Source of the DNA: Prochlorococcus sp. AG-363-P08
GTDB taxonomy: Bacteria; Cyanobacteriota; Cyanobacteriia; PCC-6307; Cyanobiaceae
NCBI GenBank assembly: GCA_003278195.1
Contig: QCGE01000010.1
Span: 1 to 58,128, forward strand
Direction of reading: 5' to 3'
DNA length: 58,128 nt
Position 1 is the stretch's first letter. Every line of letters begins with the position of its first letter. The position numbers were made by a program, and so were the translations under genes. Below are positions 1 through 11,016 of the stretch, one piece after another. The notes beneath the pieces are model-generated. The model saw only the letters and a list, made by a program, of their open reading frames with translations, was not told the DNA's origin and made no database searches.

Positions 1-1413
1 TTGCTCCAATCTTTCAAGACTTTCATCTAAACGTTTCGGAAGACCAACCGCTCGACTTCCTATTTCACCAACCTGTCTACCTAACTCATTAATCAAATCA
101 TTTGGACCAGAACTATTTGAATTCATGAGAGGTAAAAGATATGGCTGGGCAATTGACATCAAATTAAAGCCTGAATCTAGAGTTCTGCCAACTCCCTCAT
201 AGGTTGAAAGAGCTCGCATAACAAAAATCAACTCAACTGGAAGCCTAAATGGTTGTCCATAAACCAAATCATAAATATCCCCAGACAATTTCTCAATCAA
301 ATTCACATTAAATGGAGGGGTTAATGTTTCCCTAAGCATTAAACGCACCAAACGCCTTACAGGTCCAACCTCAACACCCTCTGCAATTAAGCCAGCAGCT
401 TGTAATTCATTGACTAACGCAGAAGCATCTCTCAAGGCGGCAGCACGAACCATAGACCCAAGTCGAGCTCTTAAGCCCTCCGACAAAGATCCCATCATTC
501 CAAAGTCGTAATAAATCAATGCTCCGTCAACATCAACAGCAAGGTTTCCTGGATGAGGATCTGCATGAAAAAAACCATATCTAACTAACTGCTTCAAATA
601 ACTTGCCGCCCCAATCTCCGCAACCTCAGACGGGTTCAACCCTGCACTTAATAAAGAATCTATATCATTGACTTTTATTCCAGGTAAGTAATCAAGACAT
701 AAAATTCGTCTTGTACTTAACTCCCAAACTACTGCTGGTATCCGAATGCTTGAGTCATCCAAAAATTGTTGACGAAAACGTGCCGCATATTGAGCTTCCT
801 TAGAAAAATCAAGCTCCCTAAGAAGTACTCTCCGACATTCCTTTGCAATTGCCACCCAATCACGGCCTCTACCCCAAGTAGGGTGTCGCTGTAAAAGGCT
901 GGCAATATGAAGCATTATCTCCAGGTCTAAACAAAACAAACGCTCCAAACCAGGACGCTGAATCTTAAATACAACCCGACGGCCATCCCTCAAAAATGCA
1001 CTATGTACCTGAGCTAATGATGCAGCCCCTAAAGGTTGTTTATCTAAATCAGCTATCTCAAAATATTTAAGATCTAATTCTTTTTTAAGTAAATTCTCTG
1101 CTTTCTCAAAACTAAAAGGAGGAACCTTATCCTGTAGTTCTGCCAACTGAATCACCCAGCTAGAAGGCAAAACATCAGGTCTTGCGGATAAAAGTTGACC
1201 AACTTTTATAAAGGCCGAGCCAAGATTAATCAACTCCGAAGTAAACCATCTAGCACGTAGTTTTTGGCGACTATTCCGATTTTCTTTTGTAAACCCACCA
1301 ACGTATGTCCAGGAACGTCCATCCCACCAAAGTAAAACAATTAAACTTAAAACTACTTGCCATATATGTAATGCCCTTAAAACCCTCTTGATAGAATTAA
1401 AAAATGCTGACAA
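1..1413 (-). CDS. ABC1/AarF/UbiB-family atypical kinase, 3' end cut by window
   Basis: The visible 471 codons carry the ABC1 hallmarks: the KxGQ motif (FIKVGQ, residues 70-73), HADPHPGN near residue 285 and a DFG motif about 15 residues later. UbiB/ABC1 proteins are ATP-binding atypical kinases tied to prenyl-quinone metabolism; in cyanobacteria and plastids they are linked to plastoquinone/tocopherol homeostasis (family knowledge). The start is a TTG at 1413 preceded by GGAG about 10 bases upstream; the SD lies inside the end of the upstream gene, whose stop is 5 bases away, so the two are probably translated together. A hydrophobic stretch near residues 18-30 may be a membrane anchor. The C-terminus runs off the window. 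Family is secure, substrate unknown. Confidence 0.9.
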   Translation of the reverse strand, partial: MSAFFNSIKRVLRALHIWQVVLSLIVLLWWDGRSWTYVGGFTKENRNSRQKLRARWFTSELINLGSAFIKVGQLLSARPDVLPSSWVIQLAELQDKVPPFSFEKAENLLKKELDLKYFEIADLDKQPLGAASLAQVHSAFLRDGRRVVFKIQRPGLERLFCLDLEIMLHIASLLQRHPTWGRGRDWVAIAKECRRVLLRELDFSKEAQYAARFRQQFLDDSSIRIPAVVWELSTRRILCLDYLPGIKVNDIDSLLSAGLNPSEVAEIGAASYLKQLVRYGFFHADPHPGNLAVDVDGALIYYDFGMMGSLSEGLRARLGSMVRAAALRDASALVNELQAAGLIAEGVEVGPVRRLVRLMLRETLTPPFNVNLIEKLSGDIYDLVYGQPFRLPVELIFVMRALSTYEGVGRTLDSGFNLMSIAQPYLLPLMNSNSSGPNDLINELGRQVGEIGSRAVGLPKRLDESLERLEQ

Positions 1414-1418
1414 AACCT

Positions 1419-1736
1419 TCAGCTCCTTTCCTCGATTTTTCTACTTAAGTAAGAAACTTTTTCTCGAAGATGATCAATAATAATTTGCGGATCATTAGCC
1501 TCGTTAATAATTGAAGAAAATTCATCCTCCTTCGAATTTTTTTTATCAGTCTCTTTCTCAATGCGACTAGCTTCATCAATCACTTCTTCATAAAAAAGTT
1601 GAACTTCTTGACGCAATTTCTCTGGACCATCTTTCAACAAATAAGCCATATTTTCTCTCAAACCTGCCATACCATTATCCAAGCGCAAAGCCAAACACTT
1701 GAATGCTGCCTTTAATAACACTTCGGAAGAACTCAT
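1419..1736 (-). CDS. Small hypothetical protein upstream of the ABC1 kinase gene
   Basis: A 105-residue, highly charged, soluble protein (many Lys/Glu, predicted mostly helical, C-terminal coiled-coil-like stretch). No known domain is recognised. Its stop codon lies 5 bases from the TTG start of the ABC1 gene and contains that gene's ribosome-binding site, so it is the first gene of a two-gene unit. Start ATG at 1736. The arrangement suggests it serves the same process as the kinase, but that is inference only. Confidence 0.7.
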   Translation of the reverse strand: MSSSEVLLKAAFKCLALRLDNGMAGLRENMAYLLKDGPEKLRQEVQLFYEEVIDEASRIEKETDKKNSKEDEFSSIINEANDPQIIIDHLREKVSYLSRKIEERS

Positions 1737-1775
1737 AATTAGAGCAGAGCTACTTTTTAAGGTGATGCTTATTGC

Positions 1776-2285
1776 CTACTCAACAATAGGCAAATCCTTG
1801 GGCAAGGAAAAACTCCTTAAGAGAGGATAACTAGGAGTAAAAAATATTAATTCAGGATTGGGCAAAAAATCTACCCGATCTAAGCCAAGAGAAGAATCAT
1901 TGAGAGCAGCTCTATTTACTTTTTCCACAGAAGTTCCTGCAAGTTTATTATTTTTTTGAGTACTCGAAGGGATAGCCTCACCAGACGTGCTTGAAGCATC
2001 ACCATTTTTAAGCAATACTTTAGAGTCTTGAGAGTGAGTTTGGTTTAGCAGGTCATCGCGCTTTGCTCCATAAAATAAACGTAAAGATGAAAGCTTTACT
2101 CCAGGAAACGCAATAACCTCAAATTTCTCAGCCTGGTAAGGCTGCAAGTAACTTTGAAGACTTAATAAGCGATTAGTTAATCCATACCCAAAAGCAAAAA
2201 AACTTCCTGCCAACAGCGGGCCTATCCAAAAACGAGGGCGCTTTTTTTTTGGCTCCTCCTTTTTACGCGTTTCAGAAGAAGTCAC
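1776..2285 (-). CDS. Single-pass membrane-anchored hypothetical protein
   Basis: A 169-residue protein with a strongly basic N-terminus (residues 1-18, rich in Lys/Arg) followed by one hydrophobic segment (about residues 19-36), then a Ser/Asn-rich soluble region ending in a Pro/Leu-rich tail. This is the pattern of an N-in membrane anchor with the rest in the lumen or periplasm. GTG start at 2285. It lies 39 bases upstream of the 105-residue gene on the same strand. No family is recognised. Confidence 0.65.
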   Translation of the reverse strand: MTSSETRKKEEPKKKRPRFWIGPLLAGSFFAFGYGLTNRLLSLQSYLQPYQAEKFEVIAFPGVKLSSLRLFYGAKRDDLLNQTHSQDSKVLLKNGDASSTSGEAIPSSTQKNNKLAGTSVEKVNRAALNDSSLGLDRVDFLPNPELIFFTPSYPLLRSFSLPKDLPIVE

Positions 2286-2357
2286 CTGAATTGAGGACTT
2301 TTAAAACTGTTAGAGACAATTACTTTAAGCATCTGATATATAACCATGTTATCTCTA

Positions 2358-2708
2358 CTAATCTATATCTTTCTCAAGCTCATTTCCAGCCTGAATTGCC
2401 ATAGAAAGGTGTACCTCGAGAGCCCCTAATGCCATTGCCTGCCGAGAGTTTAAATTATTGATAATCGAAGGATTCTTTTTTTTGATGATCTGAACAACCT
2501 GATTACTAATATGACTCCACTCCAATAGCAAAGATTCTAACTGCTCTTTTTGAGTCAAATTCTCCGTCTGGGCATCATCGTTGTTATTACTTTGACTTTC
2601 TTTAAAAGCAGAAAGCAGCAAAGAGTTTAAATCTTTGTGGCTAATCTGATTTGGTACTGACGAAAAATCACTCAAAGCTCTACTCCCAAACTCATACCAC
2701 CCCAACAT
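2358..2708 (-). CDS. Small hypothetical protein
   Basis: A 116-residue acidic, Ser/Asn/Gln-rich protein with a helical C-terminal half (an ALGALEVHLSMAIQAGNEL stretch). ATG at 2708; no clear SD sequence. It is on the same strand as its downstream neighbours and probably part of the same small-gene run. No signal peptide or membrane segment, and no family recognised. Confidence 0.6.
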   Translation of the reverse strand: MLGWYEFGSRALSDFSSVPNQISHKDLNSLLLSAFKESQSNNNDDAQTENLTQKEQLESLLLEWSHISNQVVQIIKKKNPSIINNLNSRQAMALGALEVHLSMAIQAGNELEKDID

Positions 2709-2923
2709 ATCAAGTCAAGCCTTAGAACCTCAAAGCAAAGAGATGGCGAGATAACCGGACTGATAAGAATAAATACCCAGAATATCCCAAGAAAATGCCA
2801 TGTGATGTTTAAAACTTTCCATAAGATAACTTTATCTTTTGTAAATTGAAAATCTTATAGCTTGGTTTAAGAGCGAAAAATAATCCTTGCAGATTCAAAA
2901 AAGAAATTGCAATCAAGTCACAG

Positions 2924-3199
2924 TTACTTAGAAGGTTTTAACTTATTTTCTCGGTCCTCAAGGATAGTTCTAAGCCATCTGGATGCCAAAGCAGGTGAAA
3001 TTGTACGATCATGCAAAAAATCGCAAATCCACAAATACAAAGGTCCTGCATTTGTTTCACAATTAAAACGTGCCTCAAAGGCAAGAACTTGTTCCTTCGT
3101 TTGACAAGCCCTTAACTGATCAACGATCGCCTCACGGACTCCCTTGTCAAGCAAGTCTGGACGCTTGCTCGTCAAGGTCATTGTTCTAGAACTGATCAT
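2924..3199 (-). CDS. Small hypothetical protein
   Basis: About 91 residues, compact, with Trp/Cys-rich centre (LYLWICDFLHDR) and basic ends; no recognised family. A plus-strand reading frame overlaps almost all of it, but the minus frame has more balanced amino-acid usage and a plausible fold, so I call this strand. Start is uncertain: GTG at 3214, ATG at 3199 and ATG at 3181 are all possible and none has a good SD; I use 3199. Confidence 0.5.
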   Translation of the reverse strand: MISSRTMTLTSKRPDLLDKGVREAIVDQLRACQTKEQVLAFEARFNCETNAGPLYLWICDFLHDRTISPALASRWLRTILEDRENKLKPSK

Positions 3200-3372
3200 T
3201 GGGTATTTGCCCACTACTTAATGATTAGCTATTCACTTGGCCTTTGCGCAAGCGAATGGAGGTGAAAGACATCAAAAGGTAGGAAAGGTAGGCCTAAAAA
3301 GCCATTAAACCAACTCAGGAGACTCTCATTTCGCACTCATCTGAATGATGAAGAACTCAGTAAGAAGATTCC

Positions 3373-3630
3373 TTATTCTTCAGGGAAAAGAAGAATAGCC
3401 AACTCATCAGCGTCTACCTCATATACTCTTGCCAAGCTAGTTTCAATTGCACTAGTAACCTCACCTGGCAAAAAGCGCATTGCATTTAGAGCATCTTCCG
3501 TGATGTCCTCTGTAAGCAACGTTTCATCGCTTTCCAGCTTTTCATCATTAATTACCGCCATCACCCAACTTTGATAGGCGTAAACAAGATCCGAGAACTC
3601 AAGTTCTGGATCATTCAAATCCAGGCTCAT
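3373..3630 (-). CDS. Small acidic hypothetical protein (picocyanobacterial type)
   Basis: About 85 residues, strongly acidic, no membrane segment. Start at the ATG at 3630; an in-frame TTG two codons upstream is less likely. It is divergent from the plus-strand gene starting at 3680, and the short gap must hold both promoters. The compact acidic sequence with a conserved-looking DLVYAYQSWVMAVINDEKL core looks like a real, constrained protein; I have no function for it. Confidence 0.65.
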   Translation of the reverse strand: MSLDLNDPELEFSDLVYAYQSWVMAVINDEKLESDETLLTEDITEDALNAMRFLPGEVTSAIETSLARVYEVDADELAILLFPEE

Positions 3631-3679
3631 TTTCAATGCCAGTTCAAAGACTCCACTAGTCTGACCTGTAAAGAAGAAG

Positions 3680-4153
3680 ATGTCTGCAATCGATAAAGCG
3701 ATAAAAACAAGCCTTCAAGGGAAGGTTTTCAATTTGGCATTGATCGAACTGGTAATCAGTTATAGAGAAAACTTTAAACCGCTTTGGACAACTGATAGTT
3801 GGGTGAAATTTTTGATCCTTCTTGCATTGAAGTGTGACCTATCAGGCCAGCGTGAAAGTCTAGAACTGTTTGCAGAAGCCTTAGGCCCAAAAGTAACTGC
3901 TCAGATGCGCAGGCTCTTCTTCGAAAGAAAATTAGAGCAATACAACTTGAGAGTTATGGCAGATCCAGCAGAAAAAGAAGTCTTGGTTATGCCTCTAAAG
4001 CTTGGAAGTGAAATCAATCATGAAGAAATCATGAAAGCAATTGACCACATTGGCTTAACGCCTCAAATTGTTTCTGAGGAGAAAGAATGGCAAATTCACG
4101 AAAGCCTAATGTCAATTCCTTGGAAAAGAGCAATAAAAACATCTGATTCCTAA
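3680..4153 (+). CDS. Hypothetical protein preceding valS
   Basis: A 157-residue soluble protein, ATG start, with an all-helical look in residues 1-95 (core LFAEALGPKVTAQMRRLFFE) and a beta-rich end. No catalytic motif or domain is recognised. It lies 47 bases upstream of valS on the same strand, so co-transcription is likely, but there is no functional link I can name. Confidence 0.65.
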   Translation: MSAIDKAIKTSLQGKVFNLALIELVISYRENFKPLWTTDSWVKFLILLALKCDLSGQRESLELFAEALGPKVTAQMRRLFFERKLEQYNLRVMADPAEKEVLVMPLKLGSEINHEEIMKAIDHIGLTPQIVSEEKEWQIHESLMSIPWKRAIKTSDS

Positions 4154-4200
4154 AAATTAAGCCATTATTTAGTCTCTCTTTGCGAGCATAGGGAGAATGC

Positions 4201-7017
4201 TTGCTAACTGACTCATTGACTGAGCTGAACGCCGAATCTGAACTTCCTACTAAGACAACCAATACGCTGGCAAAAAACTATGACCCAGCCGGAACAGAAG
4301 CCCGCTGGCAAAAAGCATGGGAAGACACTGGCGCCTTCCATCCCAATCCTTCAACACCTGGAGAACCTTTCTCAGTAGTCATCCCACCACCAAACGTGAC
4401 AGGAAGTCTCCACATGGGACATGCCTTCAACACAGCATTAATTGACACGATTGTTCGTTTTCAGAGATTAAAAGGGAAGAATGTTCTTTGCCTGCCTGGC
4501 ACAGACCATGCATCCATTGCCGTCCAAACAATTCTCGAAAAACAACTCAAAGCTGAAGGCACGAATCGACATGAGCTTGGGAGAGAGGACTTTCTGAAAA
4601 GAGCCTGGAAATGGAAAGAAACCAGTGGAGGAGAAATCGTCAGTCAACTTCGTAGCCTTGGTTACTCCGTAGACTGGCAAAGACAAAGATTCACCCTTGA
4701 TGAAGGGCTGAGCCATGCAGTTCGCGAAGCATTTATCCGTCTATATAACGAGGGATTGATTTACAGAGGCGAATATCTTGTTAATTGGTGTCCTGCTTCA
4801 GGGTCAGCAGTCAGTGATCTAGAAGTCGAAATGAAAGAAGTAGAAGGATTTCTTTGGCATTTTCGTTACCCACTCAAAGACAATCAAGAAGTTAATGGAA
4901 GAACCCATCTAGAGGTAGCCACAACTCGCCCAGAAACGCTTCTTGGTGATACTGCTGTAGCAGTCAACCCTTCAGATAGTCGTTTTAAAGAACTAATTGG
5001 TAAAACCCTAATAGTTCCTTTTGTAGATAGAGAAATACCAATAATTGCAGATGAACATGTTGATATGCAATTTGGAACAGGTTGCGTAAAAGTCACCCCT
5101 GCACATGATCCAAATGACTTTTCCATAGGGAAAAGAAACAACCTTCCTCAAATAACAGTAATGAATAAAGACGGCAGCATGAACAACTTGGCTGGCCGTT
5201 TTGAAGGGCTCGATCGTTTTGAAGCACGAAAAGCAGTTGTAGAAGCTTTAGAAGAGGAAGGCTTATTAATCGAAATCAAGCCTCACCTTCATACAGTCCC
5301 CTATTCCGACAGGGGCAAAGTACCAATTGAACCCTTACTTTCCACACAATGGTTTGTTCGTATGCAACCCCTAGCCTCAAAAGCAAAAAACAACCTAAAT
5401 AATGGAAAGCCAAATTTTGTACCTGAAAGATGGAAAAAGGTTTATCAAGACTGGCTTACTGATATTCGTGATTGGTGCATAAGCAGGCAACTTTGGTGGG
5501 GGCACCGTATTCCTGCTTGGTTCATTATCAGTGAAACCAAAGGATTGATTACCAATGAAACACCTCACCTAGTAGCGCATTCAGAAGAAGAAGCATTAAT
5601 AAAAGCTAGAAAATTATATGGAGATTCAGTTATTTTGAAACAAGATCCAGATGTTTTAGATACTTGGTTTTCTAGTGGCCTATGGCCATGTTCAACATTA
5701 GGTTGGCCAAATAAAACAAGTGAAGATCTGAAATTCTGGTATCCAACAAGCACCCTTATAACAGGATTTGACATAATTTTTTTCTGGGTAGCTCGAATGA
5801 CAATGATGGCTGGATTCTTTACAAAAGAAATACCTTTTAATGATGTATATATTCATGGATTAGTTCGTGATGAGCAGAATAAAAAAATGAGCAAGAGTGC
5901 TGGAAATGGAATAGACCCAATACTTTTAATTAATAAATATGGTGCTGATGCACTACGCTTCGCCTTAGTAAGAGAAGTCGCTGGTGCTGGTCAAGATATC
6001 CGTCTTGATTACGACCGCAAGAAAGACACTTCTCAAACCGTTGAGTCTGCTAGAAATTTTGCGAACAAATTATGGAATGCTTCTCGCTTTGCGCTCCTAA
6101 ATCTGGATTCTAATGAAAGCTATATTGATTCAGATATTTCTGCTTCCAAACTCGAATTATCAGATCGTTGGATTTTATCTAGGTTGACAAAAGCAAATCA
6201 AGAAGCCAGTCAGCAATATCAAGGGTATAATCTAGGTGAAGCTGCAAAAGGGCTTTACGAATTTGCATGGAATGATTTCTGTGATTGGTATCTAGAAATA
6301 ATAAAAAGACGCTTAAATATTCAAGGTTCTCAGGATAGTTCTTCCCTTGAAAAAAAACGAATTGCTCAGAAAGTTCTCAAAAAAGTTCTCACCGAACTGT
6401 TAGTAATGCTCCATCCTCTTATGCCTCATTTAACTGAGGAACTTTGGCATAGTATTACAGGGAAACCAGAGGATAAATTCCTAGCGCTTGAACCATGGCC
6501 AGAATCAAAAGATTCTTTAATTGATAATGCTCTAGAAGAAGCATTTGACAACCTTATAGAAGCAATACGTGTTGTACGTAATCTCAGGGCTCTTGCTGGC
6601 TTAAAGCCTTCACAAAGTGCTCCTGTTATATTTATTACTGGCAAAAAAGAACTTAAAGATGTTCTAAATACAGCTAGAGATGATGTTAGCTTATTAACAC
6701 GATCAAGCACTCTAGAAATACTCGATCCCAAATCTTCTGCAGCAAACTCAACTGAGAAATCACTAGCTGGGGTAAGCGGTGAATTACAAGTACTCTTGCC
6801 TCTTGGTGACTTGATTGATCTGAAAGGGCTTCATATTCGCCTGCAAAAAGATATCGCAAAAGCAGAAAAAGATATTGCAAATCTATCTGCAAGGCTGAAT
6901 AATCCTAGATTCAGAGAAAAAGCTCCTGATGCAGTAATTTTAGAATGCAAACTTAAGCTTCAGGAAGCAGAGACACAAGTCGCCTTAGCACAGAAAAGAT
7001 TATCTGACCTTTCATAA
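4201..7017 (+). CDS. valS: Valyl-tRNA synthetase
   Basis: Class I aminoacyl-tRNA synthetase charging tRNA-Val. The HIGH signature appears as HMGH (71-74) in [16 protein letters not shown], typical of ValRS, and the KMSKS loop at 562-566. The editing (CP1) domain sits between them, a WxxxSRQxWWG-type segment follows, the anticodon-binding domain is around 650-800 and a coiled-coil arm closes the protein (about 870-938). Length 938 fits the family. The start is a TTG at 4201 with GGGAG upstream; the nearby ATG at 4197 is out of frame and stops after four codons. The gene ends three bases before the membrane-protein gene that follows. Confidence 0.98.
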   Translation: MLTDSLTELNAESELPTKTTNTLAKNYDPAGTEARWQKAWEDTGAFHPNPSTPGEPFSVVIPPPNVTGSLHMGHAFNTALIDTIVRFQRLKGKNVLCLPGTDHASIAVQTILEKQLKAEGTNRHELGREDFLKRAWKWKETSGGEIVSQLRSLGYSVDWQRQRFTLDEGLSHAVREAFIRLYNEGLIYRGEYLVNWCPASGSAVSDLEVEMKEVEGFLWHFRYPLKDNQEVNGRTHLEVATTRPETLLGDTAVAVNPSDSRFKELIGKTLIVPFVDREIPIIADEHVDMQFGTGCVKVTPAHDPNDFSIGKRNNLPQITVMNKDGSMNNLAGRFEGLDRFEARKAVVEALEEEGLLIEIKPHLHTVPYSDRGKVPIEPLLSTQWFVRMQPLASKAKNNLNNGKPNFVPERWKKVYQDWLTDIRDWCISRQLWWGHRIPAWFIISETKGLITNETPHLVAHSEEEALIKARKLYGDSVILKQDPDVLDTWFSSGLWPCSTLGWPNKTSEDLKFWYPTSTLITGFDIIFFWVARMTMMAGFFTKEIPFNDVYIHGLVRDEQNKKMSKSAGNGIDPILLINKYGADALRFALVREVAGAGQDIRLDYDRKKDTSQTVESARNFANKLWNASRFALLNLDSNESYIDSDISASKLELSDRWILSRLTKANQEASQQYQGYNLGEAAKGLYEFAWNDFCDWYLEIIKRRLNIQGSQDSSSLEKKRIAQKVLKKVLTELLVMLHPLMPHLTEELWHSITGKPEDKFLALEPWPESKDSLIDNALEEAFDNLIEAIRVVRNLRALAGLKPSQSAPVIFITGKKELKDVLNTARDDVSLLTRSSTLEILDPKSSAANSTEKSLAGVSGELQVLLPLGDLIDLKGLHIRLQKDIAKAEKDIANLSARLNNPRFREKAPDAVILECKLKLQEAETQVALAQKRLSDLS

Positions 7018-7020
7018 ACA

Positions 7021-7632
7021 ATGGATAGTTTTATTCATAATGTCATTCCATTTTTTCAATCGGAAATTGGGAAAATATTTTTCATACCAATATATGCACT
7101 ATGGGTTACTATTCTTTTGCCAGGTGTCTGGGCATCTATGCTTGCTGGTGCTCTTTATGGGACTTGGATGGGTAGTTTAATTGTTTTTCTTGGTGCATGC
7201 CTTGGAGCTGAGGTAAGCTTTTTGCTAGGGAGAACAGTTTTGCGAGAATGGGTAAGAAAGATAATAGAAAACAAGCCAAAAATGATTGCTATTGAAAAAG
7301 CAATTAACCAAGAAGGTCTGAAGCTAATAATCTTGACAAGGCTTTCACCAGTATTTCCATTTAGTATTCTAAACTTTCTTTATGGACTCACTAAAGTTAC
7401 ATTTAAAGACTACACAATAGGGTTAGTAGGAATACTTCCTGGGACAATTTTATTTTGTAATCTTGGTGCTTTAGCTGGGACTATTACAGAATTCAATAAA
7501 GTGCTGACAAATAATCAAGGCATGGAAGCTTTGTTGATACGCCTAGCGGGTTTATTGTCTACATTAATTGTCATTCTAATCGTTAGTAAATCCACAAAGA
7601 AAGCACTTCAAGAGTCAGATCCGTCAAAATGA
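7021..7632 (+). CDS. VTT-domain (TVP38/TMEM64, DedA-like) membrane protein
   Basis: A 203-residue polytopic membrane protein. Hydrophobic segments lie at about 17-55, 60-75, 125-160 and 178-195. The central region with ALYGTWMGSLIVFLGACLGAE, LGR and the later LTRLSPVFPFSILNFLYGLT is the VTT/SNARE-associated signature, known in scramblase-like DedA and TVP38 proteins. Gap to valS is three bases, so it is in the valS transcript. Substrate in cyanobacteria is not established. The 193-base gap downstream holds no gene I can support. Confidence 0.88.
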   Translation: MDSFIHNVIPFFQSEIGKIFFIPIYALWVTILLPGVWASMLAGALYGTWMGSLIVFLGACLGAEVSFLLGRTVLREWVRKIIENKPKMIAIEKAINQEGLKLIILTRLSPVFPFSILNFLYGLTKVTFKDYTIGLVGILPGTILFCNLGALAGTITEFNKVLTNNQGMEALLIRLAGLLSTLIVILIVSKSTKKALQESDPSK

Positions 7633-7825
7633 TCAGCAGCAGGTAAGGATAAGTCCTTCAATGCAGCTACTAGAACAAACCAATAAAGCCTTATTCGTGA
7701 AAAAAACCCTTTTCTGTTCGAAAGCTCGAGAAACTTCGATCGACCACAAGGAGTCTTAATCCAGCGATAAATTGTTGAGTGACTCATGATTTAGTTAAAT
7801 TAAAATTTAGCAAATTATATTCATA

Positions 7826-9907
7826 TCATAAAAGCTCCCTTAGTCGCACCTCATCAATAATTTCAATCCCAAGCTGCTTAGCTTTGATTAATTTCTTACC
7901 AGGATTTTCACCAGAAACAACATAACTTGTTTTCGTGCTAACAGATGAACTAACCTTGCCACCAGACTCTTCTATTAATCTCTGCGCCTCACTTCGTGTC
8001 AATGACTGCATTGTTCCAGTCAAGACAAATGTCTTTCCATCTAGAGCAAAAGATTTCTGGACTCCTGAGAAAGTATCATTTTGGATTTGTAAAATATTTT
8101 TTTCCAAAGAAAAGCCTACTTTTTTTAAATCAAGTAATAACGCTTGATTTAAAGGTTTCTCAAACCAACTCTTAACGGAAAAAGCTATCTCTGGTCCTAT
8201 CCCATCAAGAGCTCTTATTGCCTCAATATTCGATAATGAAGCATCACTAAGCATCGAGGCACTTGTAAAATTATCCGCAAGTATTCTTGCATTAACTTGT
8301 CCAACATGCTCAATACCTAAACCATAAAGTTGTTTGTGCCAAGGTTTTTTCTTAGATAGCTCCAAAGATGAAAGCAGGTTTTTTGCAGATTTCAGACCCA
8401 TTCTTTCCAAGCTTGCCAAGATAGTAAGATCCAATTTATAGAGTTCGGCTATTGAATTAACCAAAGATTTATCTACTAATTGCTCAATAAGCTTGTCACC
8501 AAAGCCTTCAACATCTAAGGATGATTTGCTAACCCAATGACGAAGTGTCCCACGTAGAATTGCGGGGCAGCTATTATTAGTACAACGAGTCACTGATTTA
8601 CCAGTTCCTCGTTGTAGTTCTGAAGAACATTCAGGACAAAGATTGGGTAACTTTAGGCTCTCAGAATTAGGAATTCGTAATTCTTTCAAAACACGAACTA
8701 CTTCAGGAATAATTTCTCCTGCCTTTCGAATAACAATTGTATCTCCAATATGCAGATCTAAAAAAGCTAATCGATCTGCATTATGTAAAGTCGCCCTGCT
8801 CACCTTTGTGCCTGCTAATAAAACAGGTTCAAATTCTGCAACAGGAGTAACAGCTCCCGTTCTACCAACTTGACAAGTAAGTCTTAATAATTCACTGGGT
8901 GCTTCTTCCGCTGCAAACTTCAAAGCAATAGCCCAGCGTGGGGCTTTCTTAGTAAAACCAGCTGCTAACTGAACAGAAAAATCATTGATTTTTAAAACCA
9001 GTCCATCTATCTCATAAGGCAAATCTTGCCTCGAAGCGTCCCATTTCTTTGTGAATTCGACAAGATCATCCATACCTTTAATTAACTCAGCAAAAGAATT
9101 AATCTTGAAGCCAGCTCTTTTTAGCCAATGAATAGCATCCCATTGACATTTAGGTGATAAAAATGAATCATCTTTAGATTCCCATTCGTCTGGCAAATGC
9201 ATTGTGTATGCAAAAAAATCTAAATGCCTAGAAGCTACTATTTTTGGATCCAATTGACGTAATGTTCCTGCACATGCATTGCGTGGGTTAGCAAAAATAG
9301 GCTCAGATCTTTGGCGCCGTTCATTATTAATCCTAGAAAAAGTTTGATTTGGAATAAATGCTTCACCACGAACTTCAAGCCAGGGAGGAGGGTTATTCAT
9401 AAGTAATCTCAATGGAACGGAAGAAATCGTTCGGACATTATTAGTTATGTCTTCACCCTCCTCACCATCTCCTCGAGTAGCAGCATTGATCAGAAGTCCA
9501 TTCTCATAAGTCAAGGCAATTGCATTTCCATCAATTTTCAATTCAGCAACTAAGGAGAAGGGTTGCTCTTCTAATAGTTGTGGTGAATTAGCCTCAACAA
9601 TCTTTCTGAGTCGAAGATTCCATGCATCTAATTCAGACAAATTAAAAGCATTATCTAGGCTGTATAAAGGAACCTTATGAGTAATCCTCTCAAAACGATT
9701 AGAGGGTTCCCCTCCTATTCGTTGAGTAGGGCTATCAAATGCAATTAACTCAGGGTATTTATATTCTAATTCCCTCAATTCCCTATAAAGACGATCATAA
9801 ATTGTGTCTTCCAGAAATGGTTCATCAAGAACGTAATAAGCATGAGCTGCCTTATTAAGCAAAGTCCTCAACTCTGCTACCCGTTCCTTAGCTGATCTAC
9901 TTACCAA
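7826..9907 (-). CDS. ligA: NAD-dependent DNA ligase
   Basis: Seals nicks during replication and repair using NAD+. Domains in order: Ia NAD-binding (YxxD/Y near 25-40), adenylation domain with the AMP-accepting Lys124 in AELKIDG, OB fold (about 320-410), Cys4 zinc finger (C424, C427, C442, C447), helix-hairpin-helix region (about 460-600) and a C-terminal BRCT domain (about 615-693). Length 693 is normal. The start is a TTG at 9907; the neighbouring gene ends 16 bases upstream, so a two-gene unit is likely. Confidence 0.97.
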   Translation of the reverse strand: MVSRSAKERVAELRTLLNKAAHAYYVLDEPFLEDTIYDRLYRELRELEYKYPELIAFDSPTQRIGGEPSNRFERITHKVPLYSLDNAFNLSELDAWNLRLRKIVEANSPQLLEEQPFSLVAELKIDGNAIALTYENGLLINAATRGDGEEGEDITNNVRTISSVPLRLLMNNPPPWLEVRGEAFIPNQTFSRINNERRQRSEPIFANPRNACAGTLRQLDPKIVASRHLDFFAYTMHLPDEWESKDDSFLSPKCQWDAIHWLKRAGFKINSFAELIKGMDDLVEFTKKWDASRQDLPYEIDGLVLKINDFSVQLAAGFTKKAPRWAIALKFAAEEAPSELLRLTCQVGRTGAVTPVAEFEPVLLAGTKVSRATLHNADRLAFLDLHIGDTIVIRKAGEIIPEVVRVLKELRIPNSESLKLPNLCPECSSELQRGTGKSVTRCTNNSCPAILRGTLRHWVSKSSLDVEGFGDKLIEQLVDKSLVNSIAELYKLDLTILASLERMGLKSAKNLLSSLELSKKKPWHKQLYGLGIEHVGQVNARILADNFTSASMLSDASLSNIEAIRALDGIGPEIAFSVKSWFEKPLNQALLLDLKKVGFSLEKNILQIQNDTFSGVQKSFALDGKTFVLTGTMQSLTRSEAQRLIEESGGKVSSSVSTKTSYVVSGENPGKKLIKAKQLGIEIIDEVRLRELL

Positions 9908-9923
9908 AATGGGAGAATTCTTT

Positions 9924-10343
9924 TTAACTATTTACCTCAACAATTCGATCAATCCTCCAAGCATCTTCAACTTTGATAAAAGTAAAGTCCAAAGGTAATT
10001 CTTCCTTATTCTCAGACTTCAACTTCAACGTAAGGATGATTTTTCCTTCTTGTATCCTCGGCCTACCAGATTTCAGGTTTCGATAGCGATTCAACTTAAG
10101 CCCCAGTAGGAAATTTATAAACTGCTGCCGACTTACATGTTGTCGATACCCCTTAGAGGTCAAGAGATATGCAGCATCAACTCTTCCTGCAGCAATCTGA
10201 TTGAAAAACTGCTTCACCATAGGGTTAATACCCCTTGCATTCAAAACCAACTTTGCAGCACTAACTATCCAGTAAAGAAGCAAAGCACCAAGGCCACCCA
10301 ACAAAACTTTGGTTCCAATGTCCTGAACAAGCGCCCCATCCAT
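9924..10343 (-). CDS. Membrane-anchored NTF2-like hypothetical protein
   Basis: 139 residues: an N-terminal hydrophobic anchor (about 13-35) and a soluble domain whose pattern ([15 protein letters not shown] then alternating beta strands ending in a W-R-I-D strand) resembles DUF4864/NTF2-like folds. The fold call is inference. It is just upstream of ligA on the same strand. ATG at 10343. Function unknown. Confidence 0.65.
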   Translation of the reverse strand: MDGALVQDIGTKVLLGGLGALLLYWIVSAAKLVLNARGINPMVKQFFNQIAAGRVDAAYLLTSKGYRQHVSRQQFINFLLGLKLNRYRNLKSGRPRIQEGKIILTLKLKSENKEELPLDFTFIKVEDAWRIDRIVEVNS

Positions 10344-10467
10344 TAGGAAAAATGCAATTAGCTAAAGATTCTCGCCTAAAAGAGTGCAAAAAAAATAATT
10401 TTTTTCAGAGTCATGAAATTCAAGGCAGACTGTGCGGGTATTTAATAGCTGGTAAGAGACCAGAATT

Positions 10468-11016
10468 ATGCCTCTGATACCTTTGCTGCCCATCTTTCAT
10501 CGCCTCAGCAGAGAGCACTTTGGAGGATCACTAGTAAAGGAATCAAAACCAATCCTTGGTCTTCGATGGAGTGATGGCAGATTACGCAAAACAGCAGGGC
10601 TCTATCGACGCACTAGCAGAGTGTTTGGCAACCAGAGAGCTGAAATAGTTTTATCAAAACCTTTACTAGAGCTTCTTCCCCTAAGTGCAATTGAAAGCAC
10701 TCTCTGCCATGAAATGATCCACGCATGGATTGACCTGGTATTAAATAAAGATGAAGGACATGGACCTACCTTTCGTGCCCAAATGGAAGTAATCAATGCA
10801 ACACAACAAAATTTCCAAGTAAGTATTCGTCATAAATTTCCAACACCAAAGAATCCACCTAAGTGGCTAGCAATCTGCCCTATCTGTGGAATCCAAGCCC
10901 CTTATCAGCGGCGGGTTCCACAAGCAGCATGTAAAAAATGTTGTAACAAGCACAATGATGGTAAATGGCATGAAAGTTTCTTACTGACCTATGTTCCATC
11001 AAGATGTGGGGTCTGA
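10468..11016 (+). CDS. SprT-like zinc metalloprotease domain protein
   Basis: 182 residues with the SprT/Spartan layout: zincin motif HEMIH (81-85) with third ligand candidate H98 in EGHGPTF, followed by a zinc ribbon (C137, C140, C155, C158). Eukaryotic Spartan degrades DNA-protein crosslinks; bacterial SprT proteins are assumed to act similarly, but this is not shown for cyanobacteria. Divergent from the NTF2-like gene. The 124-base gap between them contains an A8-T7 self-complementary tract at about 10390-10407. Confidence 0.9.
   Translation: MPLIPLLPIFHRLSREHFGGSLVKESKPILGLRWSDGRLRKTAGLYRRTSRVFGNQRAEIVLSKPLLELLPLSAIESTLCHEMIHAWIDLVLNKDEGHGPTFRAQMEVINATQQNFQVSIRHKFPTPKNPPKWLAICPICGIQAPYQRRVPQAACKKCCNKHNDGKWHESFLLTYVPSRCGV

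Noticed and set aside
2720-2870. Minus-strand hydrophobic frame (WHFLGIFWVFILI) resembling a membrane protein fragment
   Set aside because: No ATG, GTG or TTG start codon precedes the hydrophobic part, so it cannot be called as a gene.
2907-3104. Plus-strand ORF of 65 residues
   Set aside because: It overlaps almost all of the minus-strand 91-residue gene; amino-acid usage on the minus strand is more protein-like and fits the direction of its neighbours.
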